DNA from: Calliopum simillimum
Taxonomy: Eukaryota; Arthropoda; Insecta; Diptera; Lauxaniidae
Direction: 5' to 3'
Assembly: GCA_951812925.1 (NCBI GenBank)
Contig: OX638370.1
Location: 77,978,004-78,042,003 of the forward strand
Length of the DNA stretch: 64,000 bases
Positions 42,363 to 53,394 of the stretch are shown in pieces. The number at the start of each line of letters is the position of its first letter. Within the stretch, counting starts at the first letter, position 1. The notes beneath the pieces are model-generated. The model made no database searches. It was given only the letters and a program-made list of their open reading frames with translations, and was not told the origin of the DNA. A program made the translations under genes and the position numbers.

Positions 42363-42679
42363 TATTTCCATTTTGTTTTAAAAATAAGGCCAAAACTTTT
42401 CTGGCGTTATTTTCTAGTTATTTTTTGGTTTTATTTCCAAAACAAAATGGAAATAACGCCAAAATTTCGTATTGAGGTTTTTCTGGCGTTATTTCCAAAA
42501 AATTTTCTGGCGTTATTTTTTATGGCGTTATTTCCTATGGAATTATTTCCAAAATTTCTGACGTTGTTTCCTAATTAGTTTTTGGCTTCATTTTCAAAAA
42601 TTAATGCCAGATAATTTCTGGCGTTATTTCCAAAAAAATTTCTGGCGTTATTTCCTATGGCGTTATATCCGGGAGCCCG

Positions 42680-43394
42680 AAATAGAAATAATTCACGCCT
42701 TTTAATTCTCAGACGACTTATTTTACCTTCATATACAATATTTTATCAATCCATTAGAGACTCCAAAAGACAGATCGATTTCAATGTCAAGTGACTAAAT
42801 ACAGGACCGTGCAAATGGAGGTTTTGAGGACTCAAACCGCCTTTACCCATATATAACTATACAAATTTAGTGTTTAGAATAAAGGTCCTTCGTTTTTTTT
42901 TATATAAAAAACCCCAATATAAGTAGGTATATCTGATACCTTGCATTAGAGCTATATTGTTTTTTAAGCTAAAATAAGCAAAAGAAATTAATTTTCGATA
43001 TTTCACCATATTGTAAAACTTTAAAACCCCTATTTGGATAAAAGTTGTTGTCCAAAGGTCATAACAAAATCAAATATGGAACAGTTTTTGAACCACATTA
43101 ACCCATTATATCCTGTTTATATGGGTCTGTTTGACTCCTTTTCTCAAAAACTGGATTATAATGTGTTAAAATATTACACAAAATATTCTACGAAAAATTT
43201 TATTGGGGGTCACCGAAGTCGAGAAATGCTTAAAACTTAAGAATAATACCTTGAAAAAATTTATTTAACATGAAATGTGTGAAGTCTTTATTGATATTGA
43301 CGATTTTTTGGCCTTTCCGGTGAATTTTTGACTTTTTAGTGCTCGGCAACTAATAGTGAAATTTTATAGCAAATAGGTACTAGCTGGCCCGGTA
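42680..43394. other. Unassigned AT-rich sequence
   Basis: No gene recognised. 43080-43150 has wording (CCCATTATATCC, TCCTTTTCTCAAAAA) loosely like the repeat at 23160-23230. Confidence 0.4.
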
Positions 43395-44135
43395 GCGACT
43401 TTGCTCGCCCGTTCCCGATGACCTTTCAAAATCCCATCCCTCTCCGTCGTCCATCTTTTCCAACTCCTCAGGTTTTCAAGGTGAAAAGAATATATATTCA
43501 TGTACCAACTTTTATAATAGTCAGGCCTATCACTGAATCCATCGTAGATACGAATTTCGTGAAATCTACGAAATCTATGAATCCGAATTGATACGACGTG
43601 AATTCAAAATTCGTAGATTGGGATCACTTACTCCATCCGAAACTCAAATTTAGTTTTCGACAACCAGATATGACTACCGAAGAAATATCATAATTTTATT
43701 CAAGAAATACTTCAAACTCCACGAATTACGAAGTTACGTTCATAATTTTTTGAAATCAATAATAGCATTTTCGTAGATCTCACGAAGGTCGTATCTACGA
43801 TGAATTCAATGATAGGCCTGAATAGCTACTATAGGCGTACAAATAAAGCATTTTGAGTATTTTTGCTGTACGGGGGGTGCAAATCCCTTTCGTTTAATCC
43901 CTCTTAAGCATTGCATGCTGAATAGTAGACGCAATAAACATCCATGTACCTAGTATCATAATGATAGCTGATATAGGAACACTGATATAGCATTTTGTGT
44001 GTTTTTTTCATATGGGGAGTGAACGTCCCCTCGTTCAATCCCGCTCATGGTTGATAGCAGATACATTATGCATAAGTTCAACAAATTTCATAATCATAGC
44101 TTCTATAACTGCAGAGATATAGCATTTTTTGTATT
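43395..44135. repeat. Tandem repeat array with GGGGGGTGCAA and CATGTACC words
   Basis: Three to four units of the family at 35560-35942: ATTCATGTACCAACTTTTAT, GCTACTATAGGCGTACAAAT, ACGGGGGGTGCAAATCCC and CATCCATGTACCTAGTATCA. The last unit ends in GTATTTTTTTTTTATGTGG. It is interrupted by the element at 43522-43820. Confidence 0.65.
43522..43820. mobile_element. 299-bp element with CAGGCCTATCA inverted ends
   Basis: CAGGCCTATCACTGAATCC is mirrored by the complement of GAATTCAATGATAGGCCTG, and pairing continues through ATCGTAGATACGA...TTCGTGA to about 50 bases. Flanks read AATAGT and AATAGC. The restored site ATAATAGCTACTATAGG fits neighbouring repeat units (35660), so a target duplication of about 6 bases is likely. 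The element is full of TCGTAGAT words. No transposase is present. Confidence 0.82.
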
Positions 44136-44234
44136 TTTTTTTTATGTGGCCGCGTTGTTTCTGCGTCCATAAGCTACACACGAACACCATTTCATTATTA
44201 TATATACATATATAAATTTCTGTGCTACATATTG

Positions 44235-44400
44235 ATCCATTATTCCCCCATTTAAGTTGTAATTTTTGTACCTTTTTGAGAAATGGTCAAAAACTACCCA
44301 TTTGTAGGGGATGTAGAGGGTTAAAGTTTTCCACAAAAATATTCTCCTTAACATCCTCCATATACTTTAGAAGACATGATATACCTCAGATGAAAGAATC
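44235..44400 (-). repeat. Minus-strand copy of the 23095-23275 repeat
   Basis: The complement reads ATGTTAAGGAGAATATTTTT, CATCCCCTACAAATGGGTAG and GACCATTTCTCAAAAAGGTA, matching the plus-strand copy in order. No function is seen. Confidence 0.65.
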
Positions 44401-44819
44401 CACTCAGGAAGGGTATACAAGTTTCGGTACAATAACTACGGAAGTTGGAGGTGGGAAAATATAGGTTTGAGGTACAGAAAACGGAAAAAACCGAAGTAGA
44501 TTGATTCTTGTCGAAAGCTTTTGTTGACCTGATGGTAATTTTCTCTACGACTTATAACTTTGATGGTTTCATTAGACTCATCATAAATGGTAAATAAATT
44601 CCGCTGCAAAAACAAAAAAAACTTCCAAAGTATAAAGTAAATTTTTTACGATACACAGTCAAGAGAAATGCTTTATGAAATTGCCCCTATATAACTTGCT
44701 TAACATTCGCCAAAGCATCAAGATCGATTTCGTTGCTTGTAAAACACCCGATACTTAATTGTGGTCTAAGCTGAGGTTCTTGAACGTGGAATTGCGCTGG
44801 ATATTCATAATTGAAATTT

Positions 44820-45070
44820 ATGATTATTTATTGGGCGCGCTGCTTAAATGCTTCATAATTACATACAAACATTGGCACAACAGTCGCAAGTTGAAGGCAA
44901 CACTGATTTAATCGGAGATATGACAGAGTTCGGCGGAATATGCAATAAAATGGCGCCAAAATGGCAACAATTGCTGCTGCTGGTGGTGTCGCTGCTGTAC
45001 GATATACCAGTCGTTTTGTTGGACTTGGTAAAGTTCGTAGGAGGTGGTTATATATATGTACATGTACTTT
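44820..45070. other. GC-richer single-copy patch
   Basis: Contains GCTGCTGCTGGTGGTGTCGC and ATGGCGCCAAAATGGC. Open frames exist on both strands but neither reads as a protein family. It may be a remnant or a regulatory patch. 45071-45340 is AT-rich without recognised content. Confidence 0.3.
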
Positions 45071-45344
45071 AATGTTTTTTTTTTTTTTTTTTTGTTTTTC
45101 AAACAACTGACGTTCAATGAATACAACGCTGACAATGAGTTGAGGTTATGCACATAGCGCCCTCTTTGTTATTAGAATTATCTTAGTATTTAATTTCTAA
45201 GTCATGTGTTGATTATTAGAACTAAGAAATGTAATAAAAAATCCATTAAATGGAATACATAAATTATTCTGGACATTCTATTACAACAGCTTGGCTACTC
45301 GTAAGTAAAATAATATAGAGCAATGCAAAATGAAATGTTAGCTT

Positions 45345-46230
45345 AAGAAATAGCATTTAATGTGTTTTTCTTTTTTTTTTTTGTATGAGAGGTGGTTCCA
45401 CGCACACCGGCGATATTTTGCCCACTTTCAGGTCGTAGGTGCCTAACAGCAAGAAACCTCCTACAGTGAAATTTAGAAAAAATCTCTTAAGATTTCATTA
45501 AAATTGTTAGAGTCGTTTTCGAGTAATATTGAATCAAAATTTTCAATGGCTAAAAAGGGGGCGTGGCACTTCTTTAATACCGCCCACTTTTGGTTTTTAC
45601 AAGGCATTCATAACCAGTATCTACGTACCGAATTTCATTAAAATACTTTGTAAAATTTGCGAGAAATAGCATTTAACATATTTTGCTTGTATGGGAGGTT
45701 CCACGCGCAACGGCGATATTTCGCCAACTTTCATATCAGAGATGCATAATTGCAAGTAGGATCCTCACAGTTAGTTTCAGAACGTTTGCTTTATTAGTTC
45801 TCTTTTTATATCGTATTATATTTGAGCGGGTGGTGCCATGCCCTTCATCGAGTTTTTGCAATATAACGGCATATCACATATTAATCCTTGTTTGCAGAGG
45901 TAACATTTCCTAAATTTTCCTTAAAATTGTTGGAGCAATATTGAATCATAATTTTCAAAGGCTAAAAAGTGGCCGCGGCACTTCTTTGATCCCGTTCAAG
46001 TTTTGTCTGTTATAAGATATTATTAAGCAGTACCCGCCAACCAAATTTCGTCCAAATACCTTGTATGGTTTGCAAGTTATAACCAAATCAATTTTAAAAT
46101 TTAGGACAGTGCCACGCCCCCTGGTGAGTATATACAAAGTTCAAACATAGCTCATTCTTTATTGTATACTAATATCTAACACTATTTTAAGTCTCATTAA
46201 AATCGCTGCAGCCGTTTTCGAGAAAAAATA
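45345..46230 (+). repeat. Tandem repeat of about 310-410 bp, GAGGTTCCACGC type
   Basis: AGAAATAGCATTTAA..., then GAGGTGGTTCCACGCACACC and GGCGATATTTTGCC, recurs from 45660. GGCTAAAAAGGGGGCGTGGC at 45550 recurs at 45959. The words resemble those of the TATACCC repeat family (GGGCGTGGC), so it may be a distant branch. The element at 46249 starts directly after it. Confidence 0.6.
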
Positions 46231-46992
46231 TTGGCACGGAAATAAGTACACTGAGAAAACAGTATGATTATATACATCAAAATTTGGTAATAATTAACAA
46301 ATAATATATTTGATATAGGCGAATCGAATATTTGATATCATTTAATGAGTGGCATATTTGAGCAATTTTATTGGTTCAATCGTATATTTGTTAATAATTA
46401 CCAAATATGTGTTTGCATATAAAGACATTTATTGTTTTGAATTTAGACCTTTATTATTATTAATCTTTTTATTAATTAGAAACTTATATGACAATATTTG
46501 CTAGGATCACGGCGACATCATAAAATATGATATTTGTTATAAATTAAAAATAAAACTCCTCTCTGAAATTTGAATGCATTTGCCAAGTTGCAAAAAAAAA
46601 AACAAAAAAATAAAAACAAAAAAAAAAAAACACAAAAAAAAAATCATATCTGGGTGGGGATTGAACTCATACCCCCGGGGCATTTTTTGTTCTTTGTTAG
46701 ATGCTACCATATATTTACCAGCTACATTTGTAACCTTGGTTCATTGCAATCGTAAGAGGGAATCCATGTATAGCGAATTGGAACTATGCCGCGCGTATTG
46801 AATTCTTTAAACCTCAGGACGCAATGACCGAATGTAAATTACTGAATCTTACAGCTTAACAATCAGAACTATATTATAACTATAGATGTTCTACATATAC
46901 AAATTGAAATACGAAAAAGTTATATCAAATCAAAAAATCAATCAAAGTGAAGTAAAAAAATAAAATAATTAATTTAAAAAAAAAAAAATTTT

Positions 46993-47066
46993 CTTGTCTG
47001 GGATTCGAACATAGACCCACAGGATATGAGTCAAACGTCTTATACATTGAGCTAACTCTATCTACG
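46993..47066 (-). repeat. tRNA-like module, left of inverted pair
   Basis: The minus strand reads GATAGAGTTAGCTCAATGTA (A-box-like) and GTTCGAATCCCAGACAAG (B box). It is the mirror image of 47241-47314; pairing continues inward (for example AAACAAAAAGTCAAACA with its counterpart near 47225). Confidence 0.7.
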
Positions 47067-47240
47067 TTTGTAGTGATTGTTATTTTGAATTTATTTTAAA
47101 CAAAAAGTCAAACACAAAATTTAACAAGTATTGATTGTTTTTTGTAACTTTTGAAAATAATGTTTTGAAAATAATGTCAGTGTTTTTGAAATTTTTCAAT
47201 ACGTGTTGAATTTTTTGTATGACTTTTTGTTTAGAATTAA

Positions 47241-47314
47241 AGTAGATAGAATTAGCTCAATGTATAAGATGTTTGAGTTATAACCTGGGGGCGTAGGTTC
47301 AAATCCCAGACAAG
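47241..47314 (+). repeat. tRNA-like module, right of inverted pair
   Basis: A-box-like TTAGCTCAATGTATAAGA at 47252-47269 and B box AGGTTCAAATCCC at 47296-47308, about 27 bases apart as in real tRNAs. The overall length of about 74 also fits a tRNA. Stem pairing is incomplete. It reads away from the centre, as does its partner. Confidence 0.7.
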
Positions 47315-47689
47315 AAAGAATTTTTTTTAATTATTTTTTTTTTTTAGAGTGCGTTCGAATCCCAGACAAGGTTTTTTTTTAAGTTAAAGCAAATATTTGA
47401 CATTCCATCAAACAGATATCAGTTTTGGCCCAATCGACAATATTTCAAGGTCCAATTAAAGGCATATTAATATTTACCGAAATTTGTTAATTATTAACAA
47501 ATATTTTCTAAAATGTTCAATCAAATATAATTCTTTGATCGAAACATACTCTTTTCTCAGTGTACAAAAAACAAAAAAAAAACAAACATAGAATTTTGGC
47601 TCGTATAAGAAGAGAAGATATACCATGAGTTAAACAAAACGTACAGTACAAAAACTGTGCACTGCGTGACCCGAAACCACAATTACAAA

Positions 47690-47885
47690 GCTTGGGTGGC
47701 CCCTCAATGTGAACTCGGGCAATAGGGCGTGGCACCTCACATACAAGTAACTTTTTTAAAATGCCAAAATGCAAGCAGTTTGTAAGGATATAGAAATAGT
47801 CGAAGCAAATTCAGAGCAAAAACAACATAGCTTCGGACATAAGGGTGTTTTTCGGTGTAGAGTATTTCAGTACTGTCTGGCCTTT
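47690..47885 (+). repeat. Fragment of the TATACCC repeat, right part
   Basis: GAACTCGGGCAATAGGGCGT and GGCACCTCACATACAAG are followed by GTGTAGAGTATTTCAGTACT and GTCTGGCCTTTCTAG, the family's 3' end in degraded form. Confidence 0.6.
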
Positions 47886-48487
47886 CTAGTTTTTTCTTTT
47901 AAGTTCAAGCAGAACTCTAGTGAGATGAAACGTTAGCTTCTTTTTCATCGCGATAGTTGTCAGTTACGCAACTTAATTCAATCCACATTGGATGTTGCAT
48001 ATCACTGAAGGGGGCAAGAAATTTGTCCTTTTCTTTATTTGGATTTTACGTCACATCACTTAAATCTATTTGTGGGGTGCTCTTATTGCCGCATTTATTT
48101 ATGCAATCCAATGATGTTTCAAAAATGCAGCTGTGTTAATCGCATAAATTCATTTAAATTTGCTGGAATCTAAAATGTCAATTGGTTTTGAGTGTAGGTG
48201 TGATACGGCAACATTCTCGTGTGAAATTCACTTAGCAATTTTTGTTTTGATGGATACAAGGTAATAAAATTGTTTGCTTTAATCAATTATTATTTTATGA
48301 GGCATTGATTTAATTTATAATAGATATTAAGCGCTTTGCAGCATTTTATTAAAACAATTTTAATGGACTTATAATTGCTAAGCACTTAATTGCTGGTGAT
48401 TTAATAGAACTTAGTCATATTCTAACCAAAATTTTATGGGATCGGTATTTAATTAACTTTTCTAAAAAAGTTGCCAATCATTTGTAT
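47886..48487. other. Unassigned sequence
   Basis: No repeat or gene recognised in about 600 bases of AT-rich DNA. Confidence 0.45.
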
Positions 48488-49092
48488 TATACCCTTTCGT
48501 TTGTAACGCAGAGAAGGAGGCGTGGCAGATATATAAAAGTATATATATTCTTGATCAGCATCACCTCGTGAGTTGATATAGCCATGTCCATCTGTCTGGC
48601 TGGCTGTGCGTGGAAAGACATGTGTTGGCAAAACTGAGCAAGATAATTCAATGAAATTTGATACACTGCCTCCGTCGTCAAAATTAGCTCGTGAAATTGA
48701 AAATAAGCGAATGCGGTCAATGGCCACGCCTACCGTCCATACAAAAAATATATTCAAAATGCAACTATATGAGTATTTTTCACGACAATGCAACCAAAAT
48801 ACACATAAATACTACCAACTGTAAGCGCAAGCTATGAGCAAAAACTGGGCGAACTCGGACAAGAGGGTGTGGCACCTCCCATATAAGCAAAAGCTTCAAA
48901 ACGCTATACTGAAAACATTTTTAAGATAACCAAACCAAATTTTATCCAGTAACTAAGAACTATAAATGCACGCTCTGAGCTAAAACTAGACGAACTCGGA
49001 AAAGAGGGCGTGTCACCTTCCATTTAAGCAAAATTTTCAAAATTCTGCAGTGTAGGATATTTAATGTTTGGCAAGGCCAATGGTTACACCCA
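48488..49092 (+). repeat. TATACCC repeat, medium copy
   Basis: TATACCCTTTCGTTTGTAAC, CAGCATCACCTCGTGAGTTG and ATAGCCATGTCCATCTGTC, then CACGCCTACCGTCC and two GGCACCTCC modules. The end is GCAGTGTAGGATATTTAATG and GGCAAGGCCAATGGTTACAC. Confidence 0.8.
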
Positions 49093-49700
49093 TACCAGTT
49101 TTTTTCTTCACAATTCTAGTAGATGATGTCACTGAAAAATCAATCGCTCTATGATATATTTATGTATGTAGCTAGATAGCATCATAGGGTTACTGATCCG
49201 CCACCAAATAAATGTTCACATTGCATGTCAAGGATCTCAAATTTGAGTTTTGTTTATGTTCACGAAGGATTTGATATATGCGGGGAGGGGAGGTCTACAA
49301 TTTTAGAAAAACGTCTTAATTTATGACCCACATAAAAGTTGTCATGGAAAATAGCTCATTCTGAATGTAAAATTGCACTTATTTCATATTTTGAAGAATT
49401 TTTGGAATTTCATGCGAAAATTCCCAAAAAAAGTGTTCCAATTAGAGTGCACATAGTACTTTTGTTCTAAGCAATGCATGTAGCAAAAAATAGAAAATAA
49501 TTTCATAAGTCATATGGTCCAAAATGCTTTCGAAAAAAAATCCGAGAAAAAAACGTTCTTTCTCAAAATATCATTAGATTATAAGAGAAAAGAGAAACAT
49601 AACAAAAAATTACAAAAACACTTGAGGCGCTGCAAACAATGACGCCTTAAGTCGACCTAGGGCGTTTTTGCGCCGATCACTTTTTTGAAAAAGCGTAATT
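49093..49700. other. Unassigned sequence
   Basis: AT-rich with no recognised gene. It includes GACGCCTTAAGTCGACCTAG at 49651, not matched elsewhere in the window. Confidence 0.4.
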
Positions 49701-49706
49701 TTTGCA

Positions 49707-49822
49707 GTTTACATTCAGTAAAATTTATTAAAAATAAAAAAAATTTCGTGCGGCGCTAGCATTGAACTTACGACTTTTGTGTTTGTAGTCGACGCTGTTA
49801 CTACTCAGCTACTGTAGCACTT
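49707..49822 (-). mobile_element. tRNA-derived SINE
   Basis: The minus strand reads GTAGCTGAGTAGTAACAGCG (A-box-like) and AAGTTCAATGCTAG (B-box-like), then the tail GCGCCGCACGAAATTTTTTT and an AT-rich 3' part. The same tail occurs alone at 35190-35262, which supports a dispersed family. It lies next to the end of the TATACCC repeat at 49880. Confidence 0.65.
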
Positions 49823-49879
49823 TCATTTCTATCAATATTTTTCACTGAAATATGCCAACCTTAAACAAGTTTAACTAGT

Positions 49880-50632
49880 AAGGGTGTTACCTTTGGTCTG
49901 GTCAAAAACTAAATACCCTACACTGCAGGACTTTTAAATTTTGTTTGTGGGGTAGGTGTCTGAATTCGTATAGTTTTCGCTCTACCCTGCGCTAACTATT
50001 TCAAGTATTTGTGCAAAATTTGGTTGCATAACCTCAAGTACCTTTATAGCATTACAAAAACTTTGAACGTGTGGGAGGTGCCTCGCCTATTTGTCCAAAT
50101 CAACCAAATTTTTGCACAGAGCTTGCATTTACTATCTTTAGTATCTGTGTGAAATTTGGTTGGATTATCTTAAAAAACACTTTCAGTACAGCATTTTAAA
50201 TCTTTTACTTATATAGGAGGTGCCACGACCTCTTGTCCGAGTTTTTGCCTAAAGCTTACACTCACTATTTCTAGTATTTAAGTTTATTTTGGTTGCTTTA
50301 TCGTGAATAATGTTGAAAAACTTGCGTTTTAAATATATTTTTTGTATTGGCGGTAAGGGTGTTCTTTTACCGATTTCGCTCATTTTCAATCCCGTGAGTT
50401 AACTTTTACAACAAAGACAGTGTACTTAATTTCATTGAATTATCGTACTCCATTTTCTCGTAAAAAATATTTCCACAGACAGACAGCCAGCCAGCTAGAC
50501 TGACGGACATGGCTACATCGACTCAGGAGGTGACGCTGATCAAGAATATGTATACTATCTATATCTCCTACGCCTTCTGCTCTGGATTACAAACGAAAGG
50601 ACAAAGTGAATATACCCTCGGTGTTGGGTATA
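49880..50632 (-). repeat. TATACCC repeat, minus orientation
   Basis: Read on the minus strand it starts TATACCCAACACCGAGGG and follows the family order: GTTTGTAATCCAGAGC, GATCAGCGTCACCTCCTGAG, TAGCCATGTCCGTC, AACTCGGACAA-type modules and finally GCAGTGTAGGGTATTTAG with CCTTACTAGTT. The open frame seen on the plus strand (50509-50724) is a shadow of the repeat. Confidence 0.8.
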
Positions 50633-50853
50633 AAAACTGCAAGGCACAAAATATAACCAACTTATGTATGAAAGTTCTTCTCGCCATGTTTGTGATACTA
50701 ATCACTTCTTCCTACACACCGTGAACATGCACAAACTATCACAAGAACGAAATTCTCGCCTTCGATTATAATATTTTTTTTTTTTTTTTTTGTTTTTTAA
50801 CATCATCGTAGAACAACAGTAAGCAATTTCCATAAAAATTTCTTTATCAAAAC

Positions 50854-51102
50854 ATGGGCGGTACTTTCGCAAAGGAACCCCCAAAATTCAGATATTCGGA
50901 AAGCATAAGGAAAGACAAAATTAAAACAAAGGAGGCTGAAGACAAATTAAAATTTTTTTATTATGTGCTGCCTGAACGTGGCAGAAGTTCAGCTTTTGAT
51001 GGTTTTTATAATTTTCATTTGATGGCCAAAAAAAAAAAAAAAAAAGTAAAGAGAACCAGTGCCACTGTTGCCAGATCGAAAAAAGAATTGTTCTACACAT
51101 AA
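50854..51102 (+). CDS. Possible small basic protein, 82 residues
   Basis: Starts MGGTFAKEPPKFRYSESIRK and continues with a Lys/Glu-rich helix-like stretch KIKTKEAEDKLKFFYYVLPE. A Lys run (AKKKKKKVKRT) near residues 58-68 is encoded by an A tract at 51029-51046, and the frame ends TAA at 51102. The start context (CAAAACATGGG) is good. No domain is recognised and no second copy was noticed, so it is not an obvious repeat by-product. It may be a chance frame. The A tract makes the reading fragile. Confidence 0.35.
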   Translation: MGGTFAKEPPKFRYSESIRKDKIKTKEAEDKLKFFYYVLPERGRSSAFDGFYNFHLMAKKKKKKVKRTSATVARSKKELFYT

Positions 51103-51316
51103 ATGGGTGATCCTACTTATAAAGAAAGGAAAATTAATTTTCGGCACAACATAAGTTCAGACAAGTTGTCTAAGTTCAGCTTAGGTCTTTTTTGTACTTT
51201 TCTTAAACGGGCCGGTGAAAAAAATAAGATGCTCGAATATATGAATATATGACCGTTTCAAAAGAAATGAGCTAAAAGGCTGAGCACCTAAGGACCTGAG
51301 GTTTTTATACATTGCA

Positions 51317-52075
51317 CCCAGGGTATATGACCTTCCGTTTGAAACGCAGAGAAGGAAGCGTGGTAGGTATCGAGTAGTATATCTATTCTAGATCAGCGCG
51401 ACCTCCAGAGTTGATATAGGCATGCACGTCAGTCTGTCTGAATGTCGGTCCGTTAAAATCATTTTAACAAGATAATTCGATGCATTTTGGTACACTGCCT
51501 CCGTCGTCAAAGTTAGCTCGACTTATGGAATTTAAGTGTAAATCGGTCAACGGACACGCCTACCACCCGTACAAAAAGAATATTAAAAAAGCAATATTTA
51601 GAGCAATATTCGCGATAAAGCAACCAAAATACATGTAAATACTAGAAATAGTAAGTTAAGGCTCTGAGCAAAAACAGGATGAATTTGGACAAGAATACGT
51701 GGCACCTCCTATATAAGCAAATGTTTTACTGAAAGTGTTTTTTGAGGTAATTCAACTAAATTTCACTCAGACATTAAGAAAAACAAATATAGGGTCCCAG
51801 TAAAAATAATACGTAATCGAACAAGAGGGCGTGGCACCTTCTATGTAAGCAAAAGTTTCAAAATGCTATGCTGAAAGCATTTCTTGATGTAATCCAACTA
51901 AATTTCACTCAGATACTAAGAATAGTAAATGCAGGCTCTGAGCAAAAACTAGACGAACTCGGACAAGAAGGTGTGGCATATTTCATGCAAGCAAAATTCA
52001 CATAGTTCTGTAGTGAAACCAAATCTCGCACAAGCACAAGATCTGAGCAAAAACTTAGTGAATTTAACTTAATGA
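51317..52075 (+). repeat. TATACCC-type repeat, diverged copy
   Basis: CACCCAGGGTATATGACC, GTTTGAAACGCAGAGAAGG and TCAGCGCGACCTCC, then GGACACGCCTACCACCCG and modules with GGCACCTCCTATATAAGC and GGCGTGGCACCTTC. It continues directly into the next repeat. Confidence 0.75.
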
Positions 52076-52079
52076 TCCA

Positions 52080-52855
52080 AATCTATATATAAATAGGCAA
52101 ACGAAATCGGTTCAGTCCCTGTTTCTGTACCTAAATCTCAACCGATTTGCTTGATTTTTGTTTGTTGGAAAAGTTGTGAAGAGGAGCAGTGTATAGGACT
52201 ATATTTGTTTAAAAAGTGGGCGGTGCCACGCCCCTAAATGGAAAAAATGCTCTCACGGCTACATCGCTGCATCGATTTTAACTAAATTTGGTATATAGTT
52301 AGGGTTAGCACCAAGAAACGATAATATGGCCATTATATTTTTCAGTGGGCGGTGCCACGCCCCTAAATGGAAAAAACGCTCTCACGCTGCATCGATTTTA
52401 ACGAAATTTAATATGGAGATAGGGTTAGCACTAAGGAACGATTATATGACCATTATGTTTTTCAGTAAGCGGTACCACGCCCCTAAATGGAAAAAACGAT
52501 CTCACGGCTAAACCGCTGCATCGATTTTGACGAAATTCGGTATGGTGACATGATTGGCACTAAGGAACGATAACATGACCATTATGTTTTCAATGGGCGT
52601 TACCACGCCCCTAAAATAAAAACACGGGTAAACTACTGCTTACGGTTTTTATGAAATTTGGTATAGATTGGCACGATTGATTTTTATGAATTTCGGTATG
52701 GGCATAAAATGAACGGGACAGAAAGATATCGAAAACTGTTTGCTCTCAATGGAAAGCACGATATTGCAACTTAGCTGCTGCACCGATGCAGATAACCTTA
52801 ACCCTATGGAAGAATATTAAAAGCTTTTTGTGTCTTTTCGACCAAGGAAGGGTAT
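52080..52855 (+). repeat. GGGCGGTGCCACGCCCC repeat with about 125-bp tandem units
   Basis: After ACCTAAATCTCAACCGATTT, four tandem units start at 52216, 52345, 52465 and 52592. Each has GGGCGGTGCCACGCCCCTAA, GGAAAAAACGCTCTCACGGC, CGCTGCATCGATTTTAACG and AGGAACGATAATATGACC. The palindromic GCCACGCCCC core is shared with the minus copy at 8215-8525. It ends GACCAAGGAAGGGTATAAAA. Confidence 0.8.
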
Positions 52856-52876
52856 AAAAACTTTTCGCTTTATTTT

Positions 52877-53155
52877 ATGGTCAAATCGAAATGGTCGAGT
52901 TTCGGCCACAAGGCGAACTCTAGTCCAAATAAAGATCCAATAAAGAAATCTTATTGTGATCATAACACAAATCAATCTGGCAACCTTGTAAGTCACAACT
53001 GTTCAATGTTTAAACGAAGATGCACCGGTGTTAAGTGCAGGGGTGATAAATTTATTGATTACGGTCCATTAAATTTTGCCGATAATTACATTATTATGCA
53101 TCATGAGAGCGCAGTTGCTCGCAAAAAAAAAAAACCAGCCAACACGTGTTGGTAA
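52877..53155 (+). CDS. Possible small Cys/Lys-containing protein, 92 residues
   Basis: Starts MVKSKWSSFGHKANSSPNKD just after the repeat end and has Cys at about residues 27, 42, 49, 54 and 91. It includes FKRRCTGVKCRGDKFIDYG and ends after a Lys run from an A tract (53126-53137). No domain, signal peptide or membrane segment is recognised. Composition is more protein-like than surrounding frames. A short frame of 64 codons follows at 53200-53394 (MKNSKIRKKPTTLICQYFNK). Whether either is real is unclear. Confidence 0.3.
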   Translation: MVKSKWSSFGHKANSSPNKDPIKKSYCDHNTNQSGNLVSHNCSMFKRRCTGVKCRGDKFIDYGPLNFADNYIIMHHESAVARKKKKPANTCW

Positions 53156-53394
53156 CAGTTACGCATAAATTATTCACAAGAATGTGATTCATATTCCAAA
53201 TGAAGAATTCGAAAATAAGAAAAAAACCAACAACACTGATTTGCCAATATTTTAATAAAAGTGCCGATTTTATACAAAACAATAAATTGATTGAAATAAT
53301 TTTGATAGCCAAGAATTTTTTACCAGTTGAGATTCAGTCGACAAATATCACCGTAACCTATAAGATCTATTGTTTAGACTCTGATAAGACATAA

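Larger units (their letters stand above)
41867..42678. mobile_element. Foldback-like element with GGGCTCCC ends and GGAAATAACGCCAGAAA motifs
   Basis: The ends GGGCTCCC (41867-41874) and GGGAGCCC (42671-42678) are inverted and continue inward as AAATAAC(T/G)CCATAG and CGCCATAGGAAATAACGCCA-type sequence. The inside is a series of CTGGCGTTATTTCCAAAA units. The left part is interrupted by the kinase-carrying element 41956-42362, and removing that restores CTGGCGTTATTTCC exactly. Confidence 0.82.
46249..47562. mobile_element. CACTGAGAAAA element (family B), empty of the 13821 insertion
   Basis: CACTGAGAAAACAGTATG at 46249 pairs with the complement of the right end (CACTGAGAAAAGAGTATG) ending at 47562. 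TA flanks both (46247-46248 and 47563-47564). It contains long A runs (46590-46640), a tRNA-like remnant at 46655-46740 (minus; CCCCACCCAG/GAGTTCAATCCCC) and an inverted pair of better tRNA-like modules (46993-47066 and 47241-47314). It serves as the empty site for the 2.2-kb insertion in the 13797-16756 copy. Confidence 0.87.
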
